DNA of 64,000 bases from assembly GCA_964473485.1 (NCBI GenBank), contig CAYYPH010000004.1, positions 106,428 through 170,427 on the forward strand, given 5' to 3'. The notes beneath the pieces were generated by a model. That model worked only from the letters and a program-made list of their open reading frames with translations. It was not told where the DNA came from and did not search any database. The translations under genes were made by a program, and so were the position numbers. Origin of the DNA: CAIVAT01 sp964473485 (lineage in GTDB: Bacteria > Bacteroidota > Bacteroidia > Bacteroidales > FEN-979). Below are positions 17,306 through 25,254 of the stretch, one piece after another (within the stretch, counting starts at the first letter, position 1; each line of letters starts with the position of its first letter).

Positions 17306-18313
17306 TCACGGTGTTCCCAGGAGAAATTTCCTGAATCCCGGAGTGAAATCCGCCTTCACCTCGCCGGATGGGTCGCTGTAAATGAAATAGGCTTCGGTGC
17401 CGGGCCGTGTGGCGATGAACTGCCGGGCTTTATCAAGACCCATGACCATGCAGGCGGTGGCGTAAGCGTCGGCAGTCATGCAGTCGGAAGCGATCACGGT
17501 TACACTGAGCAGGCTGTGATGCACCGGTGCACCGGTGTGGGGATCGATGGTGTGGGAATATTTAATGCCATCGCGGATGAAGAATTTCCGGGCATTGCCC
17601 GAGGTGGCAGCCGAGCGGTCAGCCAGGCTGATCTTCTGCTGCACCACCTGCGCTGCAGAATCGTTGGGAGCCGGCTGTTCAATGCCAACCACCCAAGGCT
17701 CACCGCCGGGTTTGGAACCGGAAGCGCGCACCTCCCCGCCGATCTCAACCAGGTAATCGTGCAGGCCCATCCCCTCGAGGAATTCAGCGACAAGGTCGAC
17801 CGTATAACCCTGGGCAATGGCATTAAAGTCAATCATGACGCCCGGCTCCTCCTTCACTACCCGGCTATCCAGCAAGGCCACCTTCGCGTAACCAACCAGT
17901 CTGCGCAGTGAATCAATCTTCGAATCATCGACCGGCAGCTTGTTTTTGCGGTAAAACCCGTAAGCCCTTACCAGTGGACCCACGGTAATGTCGAAAGCGC
18001 CTCCGGTTTCAAGCGAAATTTCTGCCGATCGCCGGAAAAGCCGTTCAAAGACCGGGTTCAGGGAAACCGGCTCGTTCCTGTTTACTTTGCTGATGATGGA
18101 TGCCGAATCGTACAGTGACGCGGTTTCGTTGACCAGTTTGAAGACCGAGTCGATGCCTGCAGCAACGGCCGATGAATCAGGAGTGCCGTAATAGCGCACC
18201 ACAAAGGTGGTTCCCTGGGTGAATCCGGTAAAGGTGACCGGTTCAGGTTTCCGTTCACACGAAGCAAAAATGGCCAGGAGCAGGTATAAAGTGATATGAC
18301 TACTTGATTTCAT
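17306..18313 (-). CDS. apbE: FAD:protein FMN transferase (ApbE)
   Basis: ApbE transfers FMN from FAD to a Thr or Ser of target proteins outside the cytoplasm, above all RnfG and RnfD (or NqrC/NqrB). The start at 18313 gives a lipoprotein signal (MKSSSHITLYLLLAIFASC); the longer frame to 18373 is only a readthrough of the simple-repeat tract. Family features are TFTGFTQGTTFVVRYYG near the mature N-terminus, the FDITVGPLVRAYGF segment, DFNAIAQGYTVDLVAEFL, and HTIDPHTGAPVHHSLLSVTV with SDCMTADAYATACMVMG for FAD and Mg2+ binding. Its 335 residues fit the family. It is encoded beside, but divergent from, the rnf operon, which holds its likely substrates. Confidence 0.95.
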   Translation of the reverse strand: MKSSSHITLYLLLAIFASCERKPEPVTFTGFTQGTTFVVRYYGTPDSSAVAAGIDSVFKLVNETASLYDSASIISKVNRNEPVSLNPVFERLFRRSAEISLETGGAFDITVGPLVRAYGFYRKNKLPVDDSKIDSLRRLVGYAKVALLDSRVVKEEPGVMIDFNAIAQGYTVDLVAEFLEGMGLHDYLVEIGGEVRASGSKPGGEPWVVGIEQPAPNDSAAQVVQQKISLADRSAATSGNARKFFIRDGIKYSHTIDPHTGAPVHHSLLSVTVIASDCMTADAYATACMVMGLDKARQFIATRPGTEAYFIYSDPSGEVKADFTPGFRKFLLGTP

Positions 18314-18337
18314 AGGCAAAGGATTAGGTAGTAGGGT

Positions 18338-18488
18338 GAATTCAAAATTCAAATGGCAAATGTCAAAATTCAAAATAAGGGATTAGAGATTAGCGATTAG
18401 CGAATAGAATTAAAAATAAATCACTCATTCACTCATTCACTCATTCACTCATTTTCAATCAATCATTCAGTCAATCAGTCAATCAGTC
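18338..18488 (+). repeat. Composite intergenic low-complexity element, the fullest copy
   Basis: On the + strand the order is AATTCAAATGGCAAATGTC block (18340-18378), GATTAGAGATTAGCGATTAG block (18381-18408), then (ACTCATTC)n (18421-18453) grading into CAATCAGT repeats. It separates apbE from the RseC-like gene and overlaps the stop codon of the latter. On the - strand the last block contains TGA in all three frames, so any gene that runs into it stops. Confidence 0.8.
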
Positions 18489-18904
18489 ATCCTTTTCACA
18501 ATGGTAAGGGTAAATTTCCGTTGCATTTGTCTCCTGAAGAGCCAGACCACGGCAAAATAAACCGCCGCGATGCCCAGCGACAATATCGCCGACAGGCCGT
18601 CATCCATCCCCAGGGCAGAAAAGAGGAACAACCCGCCGACCAGCAGGACCACCGGTAAAAGGTATGCGATGGTGATGGCCAGGTAACCCAGCGAAGACTC
18701 CATTCGGATCTCGACGCGGTCGCCCACGGCCACCGGCCATGAAGGACGGTCGACCAGAAAACACTTCTCCTGTCTTTCAGCTGCTGTACAGGACCCTTTT
18801 GCATGACATGCACCGCAGGCCGATTCCGATAAAACCGTCACTTCAACGAACTTTTCTGTTAAATTTTTCACAATTCCATGACGACAAACCACACCACTCA
18901 TCAC
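18479..18904 (-). CDS. RseC/MucC-like SoxR-reducing system protein
   Basis: This 141-residue inner-membrane protein has a small N-terminal domain with a Cys cluster (CGACHAKGSC, about 31-40, plus C49), then SWPVAVGDRVEIRMESSLGY, two membrane helices (about 75-95 and 105-122) and a basic tail. That is the RseC/MucC plan. In Escherichia coli RseC works with the Rsx complex (an Rnf homologue) to keep SoxR reduced. Placed between apbE and rnf, this copy more likely supports Rnf assembly or electron transfer. An ATG pair allows a start at 18904 or 18901. The stop lies inside the simple-repeat tract, so the last residues (KRMTD) may not be ancestral. Confidence 0.85.
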   Translation of the reverse strand: MMSGVVCRHGIVKNLTEKFVEVTVLSESACGACHAKGSCTAAERQEKCFLVDRPSWPVAVGDRVEIRMESSLGYLAITIAYLLPVVLLVGGLFLFSALGMDDGLSAILSLGIAAVYFAVVWLFRRQMQRKFTLTIVKRMTD

Positions 18905-19023
18905 GCTGTATATCTGTTCGTTACAATTAAATATGAAATTTTAAATATATGATATTTTTATATATGTTTATGGCGCTCCGGGAGATTCTTTGTAATATTG
19001 CAAAGGAACACAAAAAAACCGAC

Positions 19024-20010
19024 ATGAGGGATCTTACCACCACCTACATGGGATTACCGCTGAAAAATCCCCTGATCATCGGGAGTTCGGGCCTGACCCG
19101 TTCGATGGAAAACCTGCGGGAATACGAAAAAAGGGGAGCGGCCGCCGTGGTCATGAAATCGTTATTCGAGGAACAGATCATGTTCGACACCAACAAGGTG
19201 CTTAATCACCACACTGCCGACAACGCCTATCCCGAGGCGCTCGACTACATTACCTCGTTCACGCAGCAACATTCGGTATCGGAGTACATGAACCTGATCC
19301 GCGAGGCAAAAAAGACCGTGGCGATACCGGTGTTTGGAAGCATCAACTGTGTAACGATGAATGAGTGGGTTAAAGCTGCCCGCGACATCGAGAAGGCAGG
19401 GGCCGACGGGCTGGAACTCAATATCTACATCATGCCGGGTGTACTTGAGATTGACGGGGCGGAGCGTGAAAAGATGTACTTCGACATCATCGAAAATGTG
19501 AAAAAACATGTCACCATCCCGGTGGCGCTCAAGATCGGCTACCATTTCACCAGTTTGGTGCAAACCCTCCGGAAATTCTCCTGGACGGGGATCAGGGCTT
19601 TGGTGATGTTCAACCGGTTCTACACCCCAGACATCAACCTGAAGACCATGAAACTGCAGGTTTCGCACCTTTACAGTTCACCGGCCGAACAGGTGGTCCC
19701 GCTACGCTGGATTGCCATGCTGGCCGACAAGGTGACCTGCGACATTTCGGCCGCCACAGGCATTCACGACGCCGATGCAGTAATCAAGCAGTTGCTGGTA
19801 GGCGCCAAAACCACCCAGGTATGTTCGACCCTTTATCTCCACGGTCCCGACCGCATCAGCGAAATCCTCGAAGGGGTTGAAAAGTGGATGGAGCAGCATC
19901 AGTACCACTCGGTGAAGGATTTCAGGGGAAAATTCTCAGTGAAAAATGCTGAAAATCCGGTGCTTTACCACCGGGCCCAGTATATGAAACACCTGGCAGG
20001 AACCGATTAG
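19024..20010 (+). CDS. Dihydroorotate dehydrogenase-like flavoprotein
   Basis: This 328-residue protein has a class-1 dihydroorotate dehydrogenase-like TIM barrel that should bind FMN. It starts MRDLTTTYMGLPLKNPLIIG, with an early strand (NPLIIGSSGLT) and FGSINCVTMNEW in the usual places. The ATG at 19024 is preferred because the 25 residues before it (start 18949) come from AT-rich upstream DNA. The segment ADGLELNIYIMPG replaces the usual ELNxSCPN catalytic-loop neighbourhood, so pyrimidine synthesis is doubtful. Such PyrD-like proteins occur widely in Bacteroidota with unclear substrate. It ends 86 nt before rnfB on the same strand and may feed electrons to the Rnf system; this is inferred from position only. 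Confidence 0.8.
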   Translation: MRDLTTTYMGLPLKNPLIIGSSGLTRSMENLREYEKRGAAAVVMKSLFEEQIMFDTNKVLNHHTADNAYPEALDYITSFTQQHSVSEYMNLIREAKKTVAIPVFGSINCVTMNEWVKAARDIEKAGADGLELNIYIMPGVLEIDGAEREKMYFDIIENVKKHVTIPVALKIGYHFTSLVQTLRKFSWTGIRALVMFNRFYTPDINLKTMKLQVSHLYSSPAEQVVPLRWIAMLADKVTCDISAATGIHDADAVIKQLLVGAKTTQVCSTLYLHGPDRISEILEGVEKWMEQHQYHSVKDFRGKFSVKNAENPVLYHRAQYMKHLAGTD

Positions 20011-20096
20011 GAGACCAGACAAATTACGATTGCGCAAGATTGACGATTTACGAATGAAGAAAACGCTTTTAACGGCGATCTAACTATCAGTACAAT

Positions 20097-20957
20097 ATGA
20101 ATACCACCATCATTTTCGTCGTGGCCACACTCAGCATCCTGGGTGTGGTTTCGGCCGTGATCCTCTATTTCGTGGCCCAGAAATTCAAAGTGATCGAAGA
20201 CCCGCGGATCGACCTGATCGCCGAACTGCTCCCCGCTGCAAATTGCGGGGGCTGTGGTTTCGCGGGTTGCCGCAACTTCACCGAGTCGATCGTAAAGAAT
20301 GAGTCGCTCGACAACATGTTTTGTCCCGTGGGGGGCAATGACCTGTTAAAACTGATAGGTCCCATCATCGGGCAGGAGGCCGTTGAGAAGGAACCGGAGA
20401 TAGCCGTGCTGCGGTGCAACGGTTCATATGCCCATGCGCCGCTGAAAACCGAATACGACGGAATCTCCTCCTGCTTTTTCATGCATTCACTCGGTTCGGG
20501 CGACAACGGTTGCCCATTCGGCTGCCTGGGCGGCGGCGATTGCGTAACCGCCTGCACCTTCGACGCCATGTACATGGACCCGGAAACCGGCCTCCCGGTG
20601 ATCATCCAAGAAAAATGTGTAGCCTGTGGCGCCTGCGTCAAAGCCTGTCCGCGCAACATCATCGAACTGCGCCCGAAAGGAAAAAAAGACCGGCGCATCT
20701 ACGTTTGCTGTGTCAACAAGGAGAAGGGGGCCGTCGGTAAAAAGAATTGCGAGGTGGTATGCATCGGGTGCGGCAAATGTGTGAAAGAATGTAAATTCGA
20801 AGCCATCTCCATGGAAAACAACCTTGCCTACATCCATGCCGAAAAGTGCACCCTGTGCCGCAAATGCGTAGCCGTTTGTCCCACCGGTTCCATCCATGAG
20901 CTGAATTTCCCCGAACGGAAAAAGCCGGCGGCGGAAACACTGGTCCAGGAAGCCTGA
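20097..20957 (+). CDS. rnfB: Rnf complex subunit B (ferredoxin-type electron entry)
   Basis: RnfB takes electrons from reduced ferredoxin and passes them into the membrane complex. The 286 residues show one membrane anchor (about 5-27), the 4Fe-4S domain with C50, C53, C58 and C76 (CGGCGFAGC...CPVGG), then ferredoxin-like clusters: CPFGCLGGGDCVTAC (139-153), CVACGACVKACP (174-185), CIGCGKCVKEC (222-232) and CTLCRKCVAVCP (251-262). This count is typical of anaerobic Rnf B subunits. It is the first of six adjoining genes in the order B-C-D-G-E-A. Confidence 0.96.
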   Translation: MNTTIIFVVATLSILGVVSAVILYFVAQKFKVIEDPRIDLIAELLPAANCGGCGFAGCRNFTESIVKNESLDNMFCPVGGNDLLKLIGPIIGQEAVEKEPEIAVLRCNGSYAHAPLKTEYDGISSCFFMHSLGSGDNGCPFGCLGGGDCVTACTFDAMYMDPETGLPVIIQEKCVACGACVKACPRNIIELRPKGKKDRRIYVCCVNKEKGAVGKKNCEVVCIGCGKCVKECKFEAISMENNLAYIHAEKCTLCRKCVAVCPTGSIHELNFPERKKPAAETLVQEA

Positions 20958-20991
20958 AACACTAACAAAATCCGAGAAAACTTTGAATGCT

Positions 20992-22326
20992 ATGTTGTTG
21001 AAAACATTCACCCTGGGAGGTGTTCATCCCGAAGAAAACAAAGTCTCATCCGGTTCGCCGATCCGGCGGATCCCCCTTCCGAAAAGCGTGGTGGTTCCCC
21101 TGGCCCAGCACATCGGGGCCCCTGCCGAAGTCCTGGTGGCCAAAGGCGACAAGGTAATGGCCGGTCAGCTCATTGCCCGCGGCCAATCGTTCATTTCAGC
21201 CAATGTACACGCCCCGGTTTCGGGAACGGTCATTAAAATCGACGACTTCACCGATTCGAGCGGCTACCGCAAACGGTCGGTCCAGATAGAAACACAGGGC
21301 GACGAGTGGTTTGATGGGATCGACCTAAGCGAAGCCTTCAATGGTGAAATAACCCTTTCGCGCGAAGAGATCATTGCCCGCATCCGCGAATCGGGTATCG
21401 TGGGAATGGGTGGCGCCACCTTTCCCACCCATGTAAAAATGATAGTGCCCGAAGGAAAAAAGGCCGAATGCCTGATCATCAACGGGGTGGAGTGTGAGCC
21501 CTATCTCACCTCCGACCACCGGCTGATGCTGGAACATGGCGAGGAGCTGCTGACCGGGACACGGATACTGATGATGGCGCTTGGTGTTGAAAAGGCATTC
21601 ATCGGAATCGAGAACAACAAGACCGACGCCATTGACCACCTGACCGGATTATCTAAAAAATACCAGGGCATTGAGGTGGTGCCGCTGAAAGTGAAATACC
21701 CGCAGGGCGGCGAGAAACAACTTATCAAAGCCATCCTGGGGCGTGAGGTTCCGTCGGGAAAATTACCCATTGAGACGGGCTGCGTGGTGCAGAATGTAGG
21801 CACAGCCGTGGCTGTTTACGAAGCGGTACAGAAAAATAAACCACTGGTTGAACGCGTGGTGACGGTAACCGGAAAATCGGTAAAAAATCCCTGTAACCTG
21901 CTGGTGCGCATCGGCACTCCGGTATCGGTCCTGCTCGAGGAGGCCGGCGGTGTGCCTGAAGATACGCGTAAAATCATCAACGGAGGTCCCATGATGGGAA
22001 AGGCGCTGAACTCGCTCGAGGTGCCGGTGGTCAAAGGAATGTCGGGAATCGTCGTGATGCCTGAGAAGGAGGCCCGGCGGACGAAGGTGTACAACTGCAT
22101 ACGCTGTGCCAGGTGTACCTTTGCCTGCCCGATGGGTCTTTCGCCCTACCTCATCGCCCAGATGGCCGAAGCCCGTCTTGAAGAACGTGCCGAATCAGAA
22201 CGGGTGATGGACTGCATCGAATGTGGTTCCTGTGCATTCACCTGCCCCTCGGGCCGCCCGCTGCTCGACCACATCAGGGTGGCCAAATCGAAAGTGGGAC
22301 AACTCATCAGATCAAGAGCTAAATAA
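20992..22326 (+). CDS. rnfC: Rnf complex subunit C (NADH-side FMN/Fe-S subunit)
   Basis: RnfC is the peripheral cytoplasmic subunit that reacts with NAD+/NADH. The ATG at 20992 gives MLLKTFTLGGVHPEENK, the usual N-terminus; a TTG three codons upstream is less likely. A barrel-sandwich region (HIGAPAEVLVAKGDKVMAGQ), the Gly-rich nucleotide- and FMN-binding part (GIVGMGGATFPTHVKM, then INGVECEPYL) and an SLBB-type region follow. Two 4Fe-4S motifs near the C-terminus (CIRCARCTFACP and CIECGSCAFTCP) complete the 444-residue subunit. It lies 34 nt after rnfB. Confidence 0.96.
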   Translation: MLLKTFTLGGVHPEENKVSSGSPIRRIPLPKSVVVPLAQHIGAPAEVLVAKGDKVMAGQLIARGQSFISANVHAPVSGTVIKIDDFTDSSGYRKRSVQIETQGDEWFDGIDLSEAFNGEITLSREEIIARIRESGIVGMGGATFPTHVKMIVPEGKKAECLIINGVECEPYLTSDHRLMLEHGEELLTGTRILMMALGVEKAFIGIENNKTDAIDHLTGLSKKYQGIEVVPLKVKYPQGGEKQLIKAILGREVPSGKLPIETGCVVQNVGTAVAVYEAVQKNKPLVERVVTVTGKSVKNPCNLLVRIGTPVSVLLEEAGGVPEDTRKIINGGPMMGKALNSLEVPVVKGMSGIVVMPEKEARRTKVYNCIRCARCTFACPMGLSPYLIAQMAEARLEERAESERVMDCIECGSCAFTCPSGRPLLDHIRVAKSKVGQLIRSRAK

Positions 22327-22332
22327 CATACT

Positions 22333-23334
22333 ATGGCAAATCTCTTAACCATTTCCGGATCACCGCATGTGCATGGTGATCAATCCATCCGGAAGATCAT
22401 GTGGGGAGTGGTGACCGCGCTCATCCCCGCGCTGCTGGTGTCGTTCTGGTACTTCGGCATCGGCGCCATCCTGATCTGCGCCGTAGCGGTCGCCACCTGC
22501 CTTGCCTCCGAATTCCTCATCCAGAAATATATTCTGAAAGAGGAACCCTCAACAGCCGACGGCTCGGCGGTGATCACCGGCCTGCTGCTGGCCATGAACG
22601 TTCCCAGCAACCTGCCCTGGTGGATGGTGGTGATCGGCTCGGTGGTGTGCATCGGCGTCGCCAAGATGCCTTTCGGGGGCCTAGGTAAGAATCCGTTCAA
22701 CCCCGCCCTCATCGGCCGTGTCTTCCTGCTGATCTCCTTCCCGGTAGCCATGACATCGTGGCCGCTGCCGATCCAGAACCGCTGGGTACTCACCGATGCC
22801 GTCACCGGTCCTACCTCGCTGGGTATCGTTAAGGAGGGCCTCGACAAGGGCGACAGCATAAGCCACCTGATGGCCCAGGTGCCTTCGTATGCACAGATGC
22901 TGTTCGGCAACATGGGAGGGTCGCTGGGAGAGGTCTCGGCGCTTGCCATCCTGCTTGGAGGAATCTACATGCTCATCCGCCGTATTATCACCTGGCATAT
23001 CCCTGTTGCATACATCCTTACCGTATTTCTCTTCGCAGGGATCCTTCACCTGGCCGATCCTTCGCAATTTATCGACCCCTTCTTCCACCTGTTGGCGGGG
23101 GGGCTCATGCTCGGGGCCATCTTCATGGCCACCGACATGGTGACCTCGCCCATGAGCAAAACCGGTATGCTGATCTTCGGTTTCGGTTGCGGGATTCTTA
23201 CCATGCTGATCCGCGTATGGGGCGCCTATCCCGAAGGCGTGTCGTTCGCCATCCTGATCATGAACGCCTTCGTGCCATTGATCAATAAAGGATTTAAACC
23301 CGCCCGCTTCGGAAAGGAGGTAAAACATGGCTAA
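22333..23334 (+). CDS. rnfD: Rnf complex subunit D (flavinylated membrane subunit)
   Basis: RnfD is a polytopic inner-membrane subunit of the NqrB/RnfD family, 333 residues with about nine hydrophobic helices. The segment DAVTGPT (155-161) matches the ApbE target pattern Dxx(S/T)GxT, so T161 is the predicted site of covalent FMN. KMPFGGLGKNPFNPALIGR is a strongly conserved family loop. It starts six bases after rnfC and overlaps rnfG by eight bases, so translation is probably coupled. Confidence 0.96.
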   Translation: MANLLTISGSPHVHGDQSIRKIMWGVVTALIPALLVSFWYFGIGAILICAVAVATCLASEFLIQKYILKEEPSTADGSAVITGLLLAMNVPSNLPWWMVVIGSVVCIGVAKMPFGGLGKNPFNPALIGRVFLLISFPVAMTSWPLPIQNRWVLTDAVTGPTSLGIVKEGLDKGDSISHLMAQVPSYAQMLFGNMGGSLGEVSALAILLGGIYMLIRRIITWHIPVAYILTVFLFAGILHLADPSQFIDPFFHLLAGGLMLGAIFMATDMVTSPMSKTGMLIFGFGCGILTMLIRVWGAYPEGVSFAILIMNAFVPLINKGFKPARFGKEVKHG

Positions 23335-23908
23335 AAAAGAATCGACTTTTCTCTCGATGACCCTGACCCTGTTCCTGGTCACCTTCCTGGCCTCACTGGC
23401 ATTGGGGGTAGTCTATGAACTCACCAAAGGACCCAAGGCGCTGGCCGAGAACACCAAAAAAAACTTCGCCATTAAAAAAGTGGTACCCGCTTTCGACAAT
23501 GAGCCCAATTCCGAAGCTTACCGGATTGCCACGGTCGACGGCGCCGACTCGCTCACCTGCTACCCTGCGCGCAAGGAGGGAAAGCTGGTGGGAACCGCCA
23601 TCGAATCGTTCACCATGAAGGGATTCAGCGGACTGATACGGGTTATGGTCGGGATCACCCCCGAAGGGGTCATCTTCAACACCTCTGTACTGGAGCAGAA
23701 GGAGACGCCGGGACTCGGGACCAAGATGACCGAGCCCTTTTTCAGGGACCAGTTCAACGGGAAGAATCCAGTGGACAAAAAACTGTTGGTTAAAAAAGAC
23801 GGCGGCGAGGTGGATGCCATCACGGCATCGACCATCACTTCGCGGGCTTACTGCGACGCACTGCAACGGGCCGCCGAAGCATACATGAAAGGAGGCCGCC
23901 ATGAGTAA
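23327..23908 (+). CDS. rnfG: Rnf complex subunit G (FMN-carrying subunit)
   Basis: RnfG has one N-terminal membrane helix (about 10-31) and a periplasmic FMN-binding domain, 193 residues in all. Family features are ESFTMKGFSGLIRVMVGI and LEQKETPGLGTKM. DAITAST (163-169) fits the flavinylation motif, with T169 as the likely FMN-bearing residue, though it reads TAST where many homologues have SGAT. ApbE, encoded about 5 kb away, would attach the flavin. It overlaps rnfD and rnfE by eight bases each. Confidence 0.95.
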   Translation: MAKKESTFLSMTLTLFLVTFLASLALGVVYELTKGPKALAENTKKNFAIKKVVPAFDNEPNSEAYRIATVDGADSLTCYPARKEGKLVGTAIESFTMKGFSGLIRVMVGITPEGVIFNTSVLEQKETPGLGTKMTEPFFRDQFNGKNPVDKKLLVKKDGGEVDAITASTITSRAYCDALQRAAEAYMKGGRHE

Positions 23909-24509
23909 CATGAAAGAATTCACCAAGGGATTCATCAGGGAAAATCCCGTTTTTGTGCTGCTGCTTGGGATGTGCCCCACGCTGGGTACGACCACCTCGG
24001 CCATCAACGGCCTTGGCATGGGACTGGCTACCACCTTCGTACTGGTTGCCTCCAACGTGGTGATCTCTCTTATCAAGAATGTAATCCCCGACAAGGTGCG
24101 CATTCCTGCCTTCATCGTGGTCATCGCCTCGTTCGTGACCATCGTCGACCTGCTGATGTCGGCCTATTTCAATACCCCTGGTCCCAATGGCGAACCAAGC
24201 CTTTACGACAACCTCGGCATTTTCATCCCCCTCATCGTGGTCAACTGCATCGTGCTTGGGAGGGCCGAAGCCTTCGCCTCAAAAAACAACCTGTTCCTCT
24301 CTTTTCTCGATGGGCTGGGTATCGGCCTGGGGTTTGCCTTTGCACTCATGATCCTCGGAACCGTCAGGGAGCTTCTCGGGAGCTACAGCTTTTTCGGGAT
24401 CCGCCTGATCAACACCGACGGAATCCTGGTCTTCGTGCTCGCCCCCGGCGCCTTCATCGCCCTGGGCTTCATCATCGCCCTGATCAACAACCTGAGAAAA
24501 ACAAGATAA
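23901..24509 (+). CDS. rnfE: Rnf complex subunit E
   Basis: RnfE is a six-helix inner-membrane subunit of the NqrD/RnfE family, 202 residues. The family signature ENPVFVLLLGMCPTLGTTTS near the start includes the Cys that, in related complexes, helps bind the intramembrane iron-sulfur centre shared with RnfA. LLGSYSFFGIRL is also typical. It starts inside the end of rnfG and is followed after 10 nt by rnfA. Confidence 0.96.
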   Translation: MSNMKEFTKGFIRENPVFVLLLGMCPTLGTTTSAINGLGMGLATTFVLVASNVVISLIKNVIPDKVRIPAFIVVIASFVTIVDLLMSAYFNTPGPNGEPSLYDNLGIFIPLIVVNCIVLGRAEAFASKNNLFLSFLDGLGIGLGFAFALMILGTVRELLGSYSFFGIRLINTDGILVFVLAPGAFIALGFIIALINNLRKTR

Positions 24510-24519
24510 CCGCAAAGCC

Positions 24520-25092
24520 ATGGAATACCTGATCATCATCATATCAACCGTATTTGTCAACAACATCGTTCTGGCACAGTTCCTTGGGATCTGCCCCTTC
24601 CTCGGTGTGTCGAACAAGATTGAGACATCAACCGGGATGGCAGCGGCTGTGCTCTTTGTCATGACCCTGGCCACCATCGTCACCTGGCTGGTTTATACCT
24701 ATATTCTCCTGCCCATGGGCATCGGATTCCTTCAGACCATCTGTTATATCCTGGTCATTGCAGCTCTCGTGCAGATGGTCGAGATCGTCATGAAAAAGAT
24801 GAGCCCGGCGCTGTACCAGGCGCTTGGGGTTTACCTTCCCCTCATCACCACCAACTGTACCATCCTTGGCGTCGCCATCCTGGTGATCCAGAAAGATTAC
24901 GATCTGGTGAGAAGTGTTATCTTTGCCGTCGGAAACGCCATCGGTTTCGGCTTTACCATGATCCTGTTCGCGGGCATAAGGGAACAGCTTGAACTGGCAG
25001 GGATGCCCCGGGGAATGAAAGGAGTTCCCATCGCACTGGTCGTGGCCGGACTGATGGCGCTGGCGTTTATGGGATTCGCGGGAATTGTTTAG
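24520..25092 (+). CDS. rnfA: Rnf complex subunit A
   Basis: RnfA is the second six-helix core subunit (NqrE/RnfA family), 190 residues. It begins with the signature FVNNIVLAQFLGICPFLGVS, in which the Cys is the counterpart of that in RnfE, and has VYLPLITTNCTILGVAI in the middle. RnfA and RnfE form an inverted pair around the electron path across the membrane. It closes the six-gene operon; the next gap is filled with simple repeats. Confidence 0.96.
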   Translation: MEYLIIIISTVFVNNIVLAQFLGICPFLGVSNKIETSTGMAAAVLFVMTLATIVTWLVYTYILLPMGIGFLQTICYILVIAALVQMVEIVMKKMSPALYQALGVYLPLITTNCTILGVAILVIQKDYDLVRSVIFAVGNAIGFGFTMILFAGIREQLELAGMPRGMKGVPIALVVAGLMALAFMGFAGIV

Positions 25093-25237
25093 GCAATAGG
25101 CAATAGGAATTAGCCATTAGGGAGAAGGATAAATTCAAAATTCAAATGTCAAAATTCAAAATTGATTAGAGATTAGCGAATAGGGAGATTTTCATTTTCA
25201 ATTTTCCGTTTTCAATTTTCCATTATTAATTCATTCA
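25093..25237 (+). repeat. Composite intergenic low-complexity element between rnfA and nhaD
   Basis: On the + strand the order is GCAATAGGCAATAGG block right after the rnfA stop, AATTCAAATGTCAAAATTC block (25131-25164), GATTAGAGATTAGCGAATAG block (25166-25188), TTTTCAATTTTCC block (25191-25221), then ATTCATTCAATCAAT (25229-25243). No promoter matching TAnnTTTG is visible between it and nhaD. Confidence 0.78.
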
Positions 25238-25254
25238 ATCAATAACAAAAGTTT

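Noticed and set aside
17162..17911. A 249-residue + strand frame
   Set aside because: It starts in the repeat tract and runs antisense through apbE.
18314..18373. Longer N-terminus for ApbE
   Set aside because: The extra 20 residues come from the low-complexity tract, and the lipoprotein signal begins at 18313.
18421..18488. Tandem repeats as a possible CRISPR array
   Set aside because: Units are only 8 bp and there are no unique spacers or cas genes.
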